From positions 1 to 20,135 of the forward strand of contig CAYSPU010000092.1 in NCBI GenBank assembly GCA_964432995.1: DNA of 20,135 bases, read 5' to 3'. Positions within the stretch are counted from its first letter, which is position 1. The number at the start of each line of letters is the position of its first letter. Positions 8,041-14,942 of this stretch are shown piece by piece. The position numbers and the translations under genes are program-made. This DNA comes from CAYSPU01 sp964432995 (GTDB lineage Bacteria > Verrucomicrobiota > Verrucomicrobiia > Limisphaerales > JAHDYP01). The notes under the pieces were generated by a model. That model was not told the origin of the DNA and searched no databases. It saw nothing but the letters and a program-made list of their open reading frames with translations.

Positions 8041-8075
8041 CTCCTGGGCGCGGACGTCCATAGCGCCGAGGAGGT
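8041..8075. repeat. 12-bp stem hairpin with one mismatch
   Basis: cctcctgggcgc (8041-8052) pairs with gcgccgaggagg (8064-8075) at 11 of 12 positions, around an 11-nt loop that itself contains the palindrome ggacgtcc. It lies directly upstream of the point where the secreted-protein frame becomes recognisable. Confidence 0.6.
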
Positions 8076-8176
8076 GCCACCAAGAAGCCGAAGCCAACCC
8101 CGAAAACCACCCAAGCGTTCCCCGTCTATGCTTCAAGCTTCTCATCGGGAATGGAAGCAGCGCCGATGGTCTGAGT

Positions 8177-9880
8177 GTGAGTATCGCGCCGGACGTGGCC
8201 GACGGGACCGCCGGTGAAGACGGTTCCGGCAGCGGGACCGTGATTTCCTTCGACACGTACAACAACGACAACGAAGGAGCGCCGGCCATCCAGGTCAAAT
8301 ACGCCGGGCAATGGGTCTCCTCCCTCGGCGGGACCGGCGCTCTGTTCCGCCAGGGCAAGTTCATCGACGTCCGCATCGAGGTGAAAAGTGACAGCACCCT
8401 GAACCTGGTGGTGGACAACAACCTGATCTACACGAACTTCTACGGCGCGTTCTCGGCCTCACCACTCCGCTTCGGCTTTGGCGCGCGCACGGGAGGTTCC
8501 TACGACAACCACTGGATCGACGACATCCACATCGTCACCAGCACCGCGCCCGCCACGGAGCCCGCGCACCCGCTGGTGGTATCGAATGCCACACCCATCA
8601 CTGCCGTGACCCCGGAACCCGTCTTCTTCTTCGAAGTCCGGGACTTCGCCACGCAGTTGCGGACGGACACCGTGAAGCTCCTGCTCAACGGCGAGGCCCT
8701 CACCCCCACCGTCACCAAGGTGGACGACCTCACGACGATTGAGTGCGACCCGCCGGGCGCGTTGCCACCACTTTCCGTCAACACCTGCTCGCTCATCTAC
8801 ACGGACACCGGGGGATACACCACGACCAACGACTTCTCCTTCAGCGTCGTCAGCTACCACTCCGTCATCCTTCCCGACCCCATCTACCTCGAGACGTTCG
8901 ACACCGCCCCCGAAGGCGGACTGCCCACCGGCTGGACCCGGACCAACAACACCACGATCCTCAACGACTGGGAGGATCTGGCCGACCCCAACTCGGACTC
9001 GTACCTAGGCTGGACCGTCGTCGACCGCTCCCGCCTGGATGGCAACCCCTTCAACAGCCGGCGCCTGAATGTCGCCCCGGGCTACTTGAACGGAGCCGTG
9101 GTCACGAACCTGGTCTACGGCCAGTGCGTGTATGCGGAGTCGGACAACCGCGACGGAAACCAGATCCAGATGCTGTTCACGAAGGACTACGATCTGACCG
9201 GCAAGACCGACGTCTATCTCTCCTTCAACAGCATCTACGAACAGAACCAGGACAGCCTCTTCGGCGTCGAATACTCGATCAATCAGGGCCAGTCGTGGCT
9301 GCCGGTCGTCTACATGCTCGATGACCAAGGGGGCACTGCGGACATCGTGCGCGTGACCAATGACCTCGGCCAGGTCTCGATCGATGCCGCCGCCACCCTC
9401 AACAAGCCGCAGACCGATACGCCGCAGGTCGATGACGGCACCGGCACCGGCACCACCCGACGCACCTTCTGGTACGAATTCATCGAGGCGCGCCCCCTCG
9501 AAAGCCTCGGGCCCTACATCGATGGCCGCATCAATGACGACCCGACCGAGTCGAAACGCGTCGAGCTCTTCCGCGTGCCCCAGGCCGACAACCAGGCGCA
9601 GGTCCGGTTCCGCTTCGTGCAGGCCGGCACCGGAAGTTGGTACTCCGGCTTCGACAACTTCGGCCTCTACAGCATCGCGCCCGCCGTCGGCCCCACGCTG
9701 AGCATCAGCCGAACCGACTGGGGCGTGACGATCTCGTGGCCCGCCACGGGATTCACGCTGCAGCGAACCCCAAGCCTGTCTGGAACCCCGACCTGGACAG
9801 ATGTGCCTATTACGCCGGATGCGAAGAGCGTGAGCATCACCATCGGAACCGATAACCAGTTCTTCCGGTTAACCAAGTAG
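8177..9880 (+). CDS. Secreted-type protein with concanavalin-like domains; apparently 5'-truncated
   Basis: 567 residues from a GTG at 8177, but the start is doubtful. The frame is open back to a stop at 8003-8005, and the codons from about 8129 read CFKLLIGNGSSADGLSVSIA, which looks like the early strands of a lectin-like fold (ADGLS), so recognisable domain begins before the GTG. No signal peptide is present. Residues 1-120 form a beta-rich jelly-roll (FIDVRIEVKSDSTLNLVVDN; DDIHIV). A second beta-rich region begins near 235 (YLETFDTAP) and runs to about 500. The last 60 residues (ISRTDWGVTISWP ... FFRLTK) match the C-terminal pattern common on exported verrucomicrobial proteins. Function is unknown, probably carbohydrate or surface binding. 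I read it as a gene that lost its 5' end next to the palindromic repeats. Confidence 0.7.
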   Translation: MSIAPDVADGTAGEDGSGSGTVISFDTYNNDNEGAPAIQVKYAGQWVSSLGGTGALFRQGKFIDVRIEVKSDSTLNLVVDNNLIYTNFYGAFSASPLRFGFGARTGGSYDNHWIDDIHIVTSTAPATEPAHPLVVSNATPITAVTPEPVFFFEVRDFATQLRTDTVKLLLNGEALTPTVTKVDDLTTIECDPPGALPPLSVNTCSLIYTDTGGYTTTNDFSFSVVSYHSVILPDPIYLETFDTAPEGGLPTGWTRTNNTTILNDWEDLADPNSDSYLGWTVVDRSRLDGNPFNSRRLNVAPGYLNGAVVTNLVYGQCVYAESDNRDGNQIQMLFTKDYDLTGKTDVYLSFNSIYEQNQDSLFGVEYSINQGQSWLPVVYMLDDQGGTADIVRVTNDLGQVSIDAAATLNKPQTDTPQVDDGTGTGTTRRTFWYEFIEARPLESLGPYIDGRINDDPTESKRVELFRVPQADNQAQVRFRFVQAGTGSWYSGFDNFGLYSIAPAVGPTLSISRTDWGVTISWPATGFTLQRTPSLSGTPTWTDVPITPDAKSVSITIGTDNQFFRLTK

Positions 9881-9892
9881 GCGCCAACTCGC

Positions 9893-9909
9893 GCACGCTT
9901 GAAGCGTGC
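9893..9909. repeat. Hairpin gcacgctt/aagcgtgc
   Basis: A perfect inverted repeat with 8-nt arms around one base (realistically a 6-bp stem with a 5-nt loop), starting 12 bp past the stop of the secreted-protein gene. It is the first of three hairpins between two convergent genes. Confidence 0.6.
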
Positions 9910-9915
9910 CCGCGC

Positions 9916-9939
9916 GCGCCTGGCCGGGGGGCCAGGCGC
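9916..9939. terminator. Strong GC hairpin between convergent genes
   Basis: gcgcctggcc (9916-9925) and ggccaggcgc (9930-9939) form a perfect 10-bp stem with a gggg loop. It lies between the plus-strand secreted-protein gene and the minus-strand permease gene, so it could act on transcripts from both sides. No T-run follows on either strand, so termination or 3'-end protection is inferred from position and stem strength only. Confidence 0.55.
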
Positions 9940-9950
9940 CATGACTCCGA

Positions 9951-9981
9951 GATGCCCCAGGCTCGCACCGGCTGGGGCATC
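9951..9981 (-). terminator. 10-bp stem-loop at the permease stop codon
   Basis: gatgccccag (9951-9960) pairs perfectly with ctggggcatc (9972-9981) around an 11-nt loop. On the minus strand the stem starts at the permease stop codon (9980-9982), a usual place for a 3'-end hairpin. It lacks a T-tract, so a role in stabilising the mRNA end is as likely as termination. Confidence 0.5.
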
Positions 9982-11287
9982 ATCGTCGGTCAGAGCCCCG
10001 GCTGATCCAGTAGAGCGGCACTCCGACCAGAAGGATCCCCAGCGCCGCCAGCGCCACCCCCGGCTTGTACACGATGGCACTGTAAGCCAGGAAGGCGCAG
10101 GCGACGCAAAAGACGAGCGGCGTCGCCGGGTAACCCCAAACCCGATACGGGCGCTCGACCTTTGGCTCCTTGTGTCGCAACACCATCACCGCCACGTTGC
10201 TGGCCAGGTAGAACAAGTACACCGGTGCCGCGGTGTAGAGCACGGTATTCAAAAACGATCCCAACAACCCGATCAGCAACATCGCGATCCCCCCCTGGAA
10301 AACCAGCGCCCGCACCGGCGTCCCCGTCCCCGGATGCCACTTCCCCAACGGCCGAAACACCCGGTGATCGCACCCCACCGCATACGAAATGCGCGCGCCG
10401 GCGAAGATCAGTCCGTTCACTGCCCCGAGCGCCGAGAGGCAAACCAAAACACCGATGAGCGCCCCGGCATGACTCGGGAAAACGGTCGAGATGGCGTCGA
10501 CCGCCACCGCTCCGGACGTCGTCAGCCCCGGATACCCCAGCGCGTGCAGAAAGGCGGCATTCACTAGCAAGTAGAGCGCCGTGACCGCCAACGTGCCCAG
10601 GACCAGCGCCCGGAGGATGTTGCGTCGGGGATTGACGACTTCCCCCGCCACAAAGGCCATCTCGTTCCACCCCCCGTAGGTGAACAATACCAGGATCAGG
10701 GCCAGACTCAGCGGCAGCGGTTCCGCCGCCGGGAGGGACGAGGTCGGACCGGGAGCCGCCAGCGCCACGCCCACCAAAGCCACCAGGCCAATCACTTTGA
10801 CGATGGTGAGCAGGTTCTGCGTCCTCTTTCCCTGGCGCACGCCGGCCACGTTGATCGCGGTCAACACCGCCACGGCCAGCCAGGCGTAGAGCTGCTGGCT
10901 GCCGAGAAACGACCCCGGCGCGAGCGGATCATACAGGGTCCGCGCGTAGGTCGCGAAGGCGAACGCCATCACCGCGATGTCGCCGGGCCGGACAATCGCC
11001 AACTGGATCCAGCCGAAGAGAAACCCCGCCCACCGGCCGTAGGCCCGCGTCAGGTAGGCGTAGTCGCCACCGGCTTGCGGATACGTCGTGGCCAGTTCGG
11101 CATAGCTCAGCGCGCCGCAGAGCGATAACGCCCCGCCCACCAGCCACACCGCCAGCACCCCGAGACTGCCGGATGTCCCCTTGGCGACGTCCGGCGCCAC
11201 CTGGTAGATCCCCACCCCCACGATGATGCCCACGATCAGGCACGTCGAATCGAGGAGCGTCAACTGCCGCTGCGGTGTCGCCGTCAT
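9980..11287 (-). CDS. APC-family amino acid permease (LAT-like)
   Basis: 435 residues and about twelve transmembrane helices. TM1 carries the glycine-rich substrate/Na+ site motif (IVGIIVGVGIYQVAP), the loop YAELATTYPQAGGDYAYLTR is the APC consensus, TM6 reads LFTYGGWNEMAFVAGEV, and PYRVWGYPATPLVF precedes the last helices. It should import or exchange an amino acid at the cytoplasmic membrane; which one cannot be read from the sequence. The frame extends to a GTG at 11335, but the ATG at 11287 forms an ATGA overlap with the hipA stop codon and starts just before the conserved domain, so I prefer it. No clear Shine-Dalgarno is present, consistent with coupling to hipA. The downstream end is marked by a stem-loop. 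Its operon link to hipBA is unusual. Confidence 0.92.
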   Translation of the reverse strand: MTATPQRQLTLLDSTCLIVGIIVGVGIYQVAPDVAKGTSGSLGVLAVWLVGGALSLCGALSYAELATTYPQAGGDYAYLTRAYGRWAGFLFGWIQLAIVRPGDIAVMAFAFATYARTLYDPLAPGSFLGSQQLYAWLAVAVLTAINVAGVRQGKRTQNLLTIVKVIGLVALVGVALAAPGPTSSLPAAEPLPLSLALILVLFTYGGWNEMAFVAGEVVNPRRNILRALVLGTLAVTALYLLVNAAFLHALGYPGLTTSGAVAVDAISTVFPSHAGALIGVLVCLSALGAVNGLIFAGARISYAVGCDHRVFRPLGKWHPGTGTPVRALVFQGGIAMLLIGLLGSFLNTVLYTAAPVYLFYLASNVAVMVLRHKEPKVERPYRVWGYPATPLVFCVACAFLAYSAIVYKPGVALAALGILLVGVPLYWISRGSDRR

Positions 11288-12591
11288 GGGCGCGGGATTT
11301 CCAAACGGTGGTTGCGCTGGATTTGCTTGCGCCACTCGCTCATGACCTGCGCTCGCTCGGCATACTCAGGCCATTTCGCAACCGCGGCGCGAACCTCCTC
11401 CACAATCGCCTCGGCTCGTCCGCGCTTCAGCAGGGCGCTTGTGGCGCAGGCACGGAAGTCCGCCCGCGTGAATCCGTCGCGCTTGCCATTCATCGTCATT
11501 TGATGCACGGCGGTCCAACTGCCGGCCGGGTTGTAGCTGTAGGTGACATCGAATGCCGGCGCCAGCGACCAGTGGCCGGCTTTGTCCATCAGGAAGGCGA
11601 TGTTCTTGACGTGGTCGTCCTGGTTGCGGGCGACGATGTTGAACGCCATCCGCCGGAACTGCTCTTCCACAGCTTCCATCGGCAGGTTCAACTGACGGAT
11701 CGTCAAGAGCGCCTGCTCGTAAGAGTATGCCCCCGCCTGGTTGAAATCGAAATGGGCCAGGGCGCAGAGCGACTGCATGTGCCGTTTCTCGCCGCTTTCG
11801 AGTCTGTCGAAACGCCGGCTCATGAAGTGCCGCCGGCCGCTTTCTTCAAGCAGACGACACTCGCCCACCGTCACCCCCGCCGCTCTGGCCATCAGGGAAT
11901 ACGCGTATTCGATCGCGCCATACCCTTTCGGGTCTTCGAGTTCCTTGTCCTTGTTTCCGGTGACACCGTCGAATTTCAACAACCAGTAGCCGAAACCTTT
12001 TCCAGCTTGAACCTGCCCGGAGCGGACCTCGTTGGTTTCGGGATTCCAGGCAATGACCGCTTTGGCTCGCGCCCCGCCGGCGGAAGTGCCCACGCGCAGA
12101 ATGTCGTTCAAGGCGGTCTTCCGGCGGTTGCTCGCGAAGCTGGCTCGCAGATTCTTGCGCTGGCTCAGAATCTCGGAGGCCAGTTTCACCAGGGCATCGA
12201 TCTCGATCTTCTTCGCCGTTTGCGGCTTCGGTCCCAAAGCCGGCACGAATTCCAGCGCCCCCATACCCCGTGCCCCCGTATAGCAAAGGCGCTCGACCGC
12301 ATTGAAGCTCTCTGGCGTCCGGCCCTGTGTCGCCAGCCACGCATCAATCAGCGCGTTGCCGAAACGGTCCGGGAGCGAATCGGCCAATAGGCCCGGCAGC
12401 CCGTAAAACGTCCGCGCCGGCAGATGGGGAAAGACGTAGACCCGATCCGAGAGCGGCATGGTGATGGGCGAAACCTCGATCCCACTCCCCGCAAATGCCG
12501 GATCATACTGGAACGCCGCAAAGCGGCCGCCATCCTCCAGAGAGACCGCCCCAATGGTTCGCCCCCACAGTCTCACCTCTGCCAACGTCAT
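11284..12591 (-). CDS. hipA: HipA-family serine/threonine kinase toxin
   Basis: 435 residues, matching the ~440 of E. coli HipA. The N-terminal subdomain (about 1-105) includes PHLPARTFYGLPGLLADSLP and DRFGNALIDAWL. The phosphate-binding loop is GTSAGGARAKAVIAW (168-182). The catalytic loop is RNQDDHVKN (322-330), with D325 and N330 at the expected positions, and the metal-binding aspartate is D348 in LAPAFDVTYS. All key kinase residues appear intact. Known HipA toxins phosphorylate aminoacyl-tRNA synthetases such as GltX and cause growth arrest; HipB binds them and represses the operon. The ATG at 12591 overlaps the hipB stop (ATGA) and has GGGGAG 7 nt upstream (12599-12604). Its own stop overlaps the permease start. 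Confidence 0.95.
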   Translation of the reverse strand: MTLAEVRLWGRTIGAVSLEDGGRFAAFQYDPAFAGSGIEVSPITMPLSDRVYVFPHLPARTFYGLPGLLADSLPDRFGNALIDAWLATQGRTPESFNAVERLCYTGARGMGALEFVPALGPKPQTAKKIEIDALVKLASEILSQRKNLRASFASNRRKTALNDILRVGTSAGGARAKAVIAWNPETNEVRSGQVQAGKGFGYWLLKFDGVTGNKDKELEDPKGYGAIEYAYSLMARAAGVTVGECRLLEESGRRHFMSRRFDRLESGEKRHMQSLCALAHFDFNQAGAYSYEQALLTIRQLNLPMEAVEEQFRRMAFNIVARNQDDHVKNIAFLMDKAGHWSLAPAFDVTYSYNPAGSWTAVHQMTMNGKRDGFTRADFRACATSALLKRGRAEAIVEEVRAAVAKWPEYAERAQVMSEWRKQIQRNHRLEIPRP

Positions 12592-12941
12592 GGTTCATCT
12601 CCCCACTGCCACTTCCTTGGAGCAGCTCTGATCTTCCGTTTTGCCGACGCCCGCTGCCGCCGCCGACCGCGCAATTTCAGTTGTTCGACCGGGCTGGGCA
12701 CCGGCTCCGGGACAAGCAGGTCGAAGCGCTCGACCAGATCGAGCACCCGGCACACGCGGATGAAGCCTGACAACTGCGTCGCCACACTGCCTGATTCCAG
12801 CCGTTCCACCGTCCGCTTCGAGACGCCAGCCTGCTCCGCCAGTTGAGCCTGCGTGAGGTTCCGCTCCAGGCGCGCTTGGGCCAGCCGGCTGCCCAAGCCG
12901 CGCAGAACAGCTACGTCCGTGGCGTACTTTGATATTCTCAT
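12588..12941 (-). CDS. hipB: HipB-like XRE-family antitoxin/repressor
   Basis: 117 residues from the ATG at 12941. A Cro/C1-type helix-turn-helix covers about 13-70: LGSRLAQARLERNLTQAQLA, then EQAGVSKRTVERLESG, then FIRVCRVLDLVERFDLLVP. The C-terminal 35 residues are basic and probably disordered (LRGRRRQRASAKRKI), ending KWQWGDEP, in keeping with HipB tails. It should neutralise HipA and repress its own operon. The open frame continues upstream to a TTG at 13010, but that region holds the promoter and operator repeats, so the ATG at 12941 is preferred. No Shine-Dalgarno precedes this ATG; the best promoter puts the transcript start only 2-3 nt before it, suggesting a leaderless mRNA. Confidence 0.9.
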   Translation of the reverse strand: MRISKYATDVAVLRGLGSRLAQARLERNLTQAQLAEQAGVSKRTVERLESGSVATQLSGFIRVCRVLDLVERFDLLVPEPVPSPVEQLKLRGRRRQRASAKRKIRAAPRKWQWGDEP

Positions 12942-12945
12942 AACA

Positions 12946-12963
12946 CGCCACTTATGACGAATA
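12946..12963 (-). promoter_or_regulatory. Proximal operator repeat of hipBA
   Basis: On the plus strand this reads cgccac-ttat-gacgaata. It matches the distal copy at 12986-13003 at 14 of 18 positions, all four differences being in the central spacer. It covers the predicted -10 box CATAAG (12951-12956), so a bound repressor would block polymerase. HipB binding is inferred from family behaviour. Confidence 0.6.
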
Positions 12964-12979
12964 ATAGCCGAAATGTCAA
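12951..12979 (-). promoter_or_regulatory. Predicted hipB-hipA-permease promoter
   Basis: On the minus strand TTGACA (12979-12974) is followed after 17 nt by CATAAG (12956-12951, four of six consensus bases). Transcription would begin about 7 nt on, near 12944, 2-3 nt before the hipB ATG. A second perfect TTGACA lies 31 bp upstream (13010-13005), but I find no good -10 for it. Confidence 0.5.
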
Positions 12980-12985
12980 TTAAGT

Positions 12986-13003
12986 CGCCACAGACGACGA
13001 ATA
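12986..13003 (-). promoter_or_regulatory. Distal operator repeat of hipBA
   Basis: Plus-strand reading cgccac-agac-gacgaata, a direct repeat of the site at 12946-12963 with a 40-bp offset, close to four helical turns, which would put both on the same DNA face. It lies between the two TTGACA boxes. Confidence 0.6.
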
Positions 13004-13109
13004 GTGTCAACCTCGCAACTCGCCCTTCCAGGCGACTACAGGCCGCCGAACTGCGGTATTTCGCCCGAAATGGCGACCGGCCAGGCCCTGATCCTGTTGC
13101 GTGTTTGCG

Positions 13110-13185
13110 TGGTGGGCCCAGAGGGATTTGAACCCCCGACCAAGCGATTATGAGTCGCCTGCTCTAACCCCTGAGCTATGGGCCC
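13110..13185 (-). tRNA. tRNA-Ile (CAU anticodon, isoleucine-2), CCA encoded
   Basis: A complete cloverleaf on the minus strand: 7-bp acceptor GGGCCCA/TGGGCCC, D-stem GCTC/GAGC, anticodon stem GGCGA/TCGCT with loop CTCATAA, T-arm loop TTCAAAT, discriminator A and an encoded CCA at 13110-13112. The anticodon CAT is at 13150-13152. The D-arm to variable region (GCAGGCGACTCATAATCGCT, TGGTC) matches the minor isoleucine tRNA of E. coli (ileX/ileY) rather than initiator or elongator methionine tRNA. Its wobble C should be converted to lysidine by TilS so that it reads AUA codons. It stands alone, 169 bp upstream of the hipB start codon on the same strand. Confidence 0.95.
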
Positions 13186-13461
13186 ACGCGCATCGATGGC
13201 CGCCAGCAGACGAACAACATCTACCTGAATCCACATGGCCGGCGAGCGAATTCGCGTCAACGTGCCGATCCGGGTCGCAGGATGGCGCCTCGAGGCGCCA
13301 TCCGGAATCAGGATCCCGGATCCGACAGAACGCCCGTCCGCAGGGGCGGAAACCGCGCGCGGACCGGGGAACGACCGAACCCACCGCGCCACTTACGCGA
13401 GGATCCGGGGTTGACTCCGGTCCTTGACATCCCGGCCGGGTGAGCCAGCGTACTGTCCACC
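13186..13461. other. Intergenic region between tRNA-Ile and the glycosidase gene
   Basis: The 276 bp between divergent genes contain a 24-bp perfect palindrome (13280-13303), clustered ggatcc sites (around 13311 and 13317), and a short cgccc/gggcg hairpin (13331-13348). A TTGACA box lies at 13424-13429 upstream of the glycosidase gene, with a TACTGT (13451-13456) too far away (21 nt) for an ordinary sigma-70 promoter. I see no gene here. Confidence 0.5.
13280..13303. repeat. 24-bp perfect palindrome
   Basis: The arm ggatggcgcc (13280-13289), centre tcga, and the arm ggcgccatcc (13294-13303) are exactly self-complementary. It could form a 10-bp hairpin in RNA from either strand. It lies between the divergent tRNA and glycosidase genes, so it is not at a 3' end and terminator function is unlikely; a dispersed repeat or a dimeric protein site fits better. 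Confidence 0.7.
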
Positions 13462-14895
13462 ATGAAATCAGCCTTCGATCGGCCAGCGTTCGCAAAAACG
13501 CTGTCGCAGCTCGGCCTCATCCTGGCGATCGCGCCCGTCCTGGGGTGGGCGGCTCCGCGAGGCGATGACGGAGACCGCATACAACCCTGGCCGGGCAACC
13601 CGCGCTACTGGCAACACCGGGGCGAGCCGGTCCTGCTGTTGGGCGGATCGAAAGACGACAACCTGTTCCAGATTCCCGATCTGAAGGAGCACCTGGAGGA
13701 GATGGCGGCGGCCGGCGCCAACTGCATTCGCAACACGATGAGCGACCGGAACGACAAGGGCTTCGAGGTCTATCCGTTCCGGCGGCGACCGGATGGCAAA
13801 TACGATCTCGAGCAGTGGAATGAGGAATACTGGCAACGGTTCGCCAACCTGCTCCGGTGGACCGCCGAGCGCGGCATCATCGTGCAAATCGAAGTCTGGG
13901 ACCGGTTCGATTACTCGACGCAGAACTGGGACCCGCACCCGTACAACCCGAAGAACAACGTCAATTACACGTATGCCGAGTCGGGCTTCGGCGAGCGCTA
14001 CCCAGACCACGCGGGGCAAAACAAGCAACCGTTCTTCTTCACCACGCCCCGGCAGCGCAACAACACCGTCGTCCGGAAGTACCAGGAGCGGTTCGTCGCC
14101 AAGCTGCTCGCGCACTCCCTGCCGTACGACCATGTGCTCTACTGCATCGACAACGAAACCTCGGCGGAGGAGGCCTGGGGCGCCTACTGGGCCGACTTCA
14201 TCCGGCAGCGGGCGAAACAGGCCGGACGGACGGTTTGCATCACCGAGATGTGGGATGCCTGGGACCTCAAGGCGGACGAGCACAAGCGCACCTTCGACCA
14301 TCCCGAGCGTTACGACTTCTGCGATGTCTCGCAGAACAACCAGAAGAAGGGGCAGGAGCATTGGGACAACTTCCAGTGGGTCCGCCAGCGGACTGCCGCC
14401 CAACCGCGCCCGCTGAACACCACCAAGACCTACGGCGCGGACGGCGGTCGCTTCGGCAACAACCGGGACGGCCTCGAACGCTGGTGGCGCCACCTCATCG
14501 GCGGAGCGGCCTCGGCCCGGTTTCACCGGCCCGACTCCGGCCTCGGTTTGTCCCAGCCCGCCGTGGCCGCCCTCAAAGCGGCGCGGAAGCTCGAATCGCT
14601 CGTCAAGCTCTGGGAGGTGGAGCCGCACAACCAACTGCTCGGCGACCGCGCGGAGAACGAGGCGTACCTGACCGCGAAACCCGGTCAGGCCTACGCGCTC
14701 TACTTCACGGATGGCGGATCGGTCAGCCTGGATCTCCGGGAGGCGCCGGGGCCGTTCGCGGCGCGGTGGATTGACATCGCCACCGGGGAGTGGAGCCGAA
14801 GGGAGACGATCAACGGCGGCAGCATCGTGCCGATGACCGCCCCCGCGAAGGGCCACTGGGCGGTCGCCCTGGTCAGGCCGACTTCCGTGAACTGA
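13462..14895 (+). CDS. Exported glycoside hydrolase, DUF4038-like barrel with collagen-binding-2-type domain
   Basis: 477 residues. A signal peptide (FAKTLSQLGLILAIAPVLGWAA, about 10-31) predicts export. The body (about 42-385) looks like a GH clan-A TIM barrel: RYWQHRGEPVLLLGGSKDDN at the N-terminus resembles DUF4038-type glycosidases, VLYCIDNETSAEEAWG carries a candidate acid/base E232, and VCITEMWDAWD supplies another conserved glutamate (E262). Residues about 390-475 (YALYFTDGGSVSLDL, ARWIDIATGEW, GHWAVALVR) match the small beta domain that often follows DUF4038, named putative collagen-binding but usually attached to glycosidases. The substrate is unknown; relatives act on plant pectin or hemicellulose side chains. 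The ATG at 13462 has no Shine-Dalgarno. It converges on the arabinoxylan cluster. Confidence 0.83.
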   Translation: MKSAFDRPAFAKTLSQLGLILAIAPVLGWAAPRGDDGDRIQPWPGNPRYWQHRGEPVLLLGGSKDDNLFQIPDLKEHLEEMAAAGANCIRNTMSDRNDKGFEVYPFRRRPDGKYDLEQWNEEYWQRFANLLRWTAERGIIVQIEVWDRFDYSTQNWDPHPYNPKNNVNYTYAESGFGERYPDHAGQNKQPFFFTTPRQRNNTVVRKYQERFVAKLLAHSLPYDHVLYCIDNETSAEEAWGAYWADFIRQRAKQAGRTVCITEMWDAWDLKADEHKRTFDHPERYDFCDVSQNNQKKGQEHWDNFQWVRQRTAAQPRPLNTTKTYGADGGRFGNNRDGLERWWRHLIGGAASARFHRPDSGLGLSQPAVAALKAARKLESLVKLWEVEPHNQLLGDRAENEAYLTAKPGQAYALYFTDGGSVSLDLREAPGPFAARWIDIATGEWSRRETINGGSIVPMTAPAKGHWAVALVRPTSVN

Positions 14896-14942
14896 CACTC
14901 GCCGCGTGTGAAATACTGATAGGACTGTTGTTTGGAGCACAG

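Larger units (their letters stand above)
7684..8122. other. Gene-free, hairpin-rich spacer
   Basis: About 440 bp between divergently arranged genes with no credible coding sequence. It contains the three-way-junction palindrome at 7822-7874 and two adjoining hairpins at 7989-8031 and 8041-8075, described separately. Any promoter for the minus-strand gene starting at 7683 would lie at its left end; I see no strong -35/-10 pair there. The right end runs into the frame of the truncated secreted protein. Confidence 0.6.

Noticed and set aside
7993..8421. 142-residue minus-strand frame over the palindromic region
   Set aside because: It overlaps the better-supported secreted-protein frame and the repeats; no domain is visible.
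12942..13010. 23-residue N-terminal extension of hipB from a TTG
   Set aside because: That start codon is the TTGACA box itself, and the stretch holds the direct repeats; the HTH protein is complete from the ATG at 12941.
13110..13185. tRNA-Met
   Set aside because: The CAU anticodon alone would allow it, but the stem and loop bases match the minor isoleucine tRNA, whose C34 is modified to lysidine.
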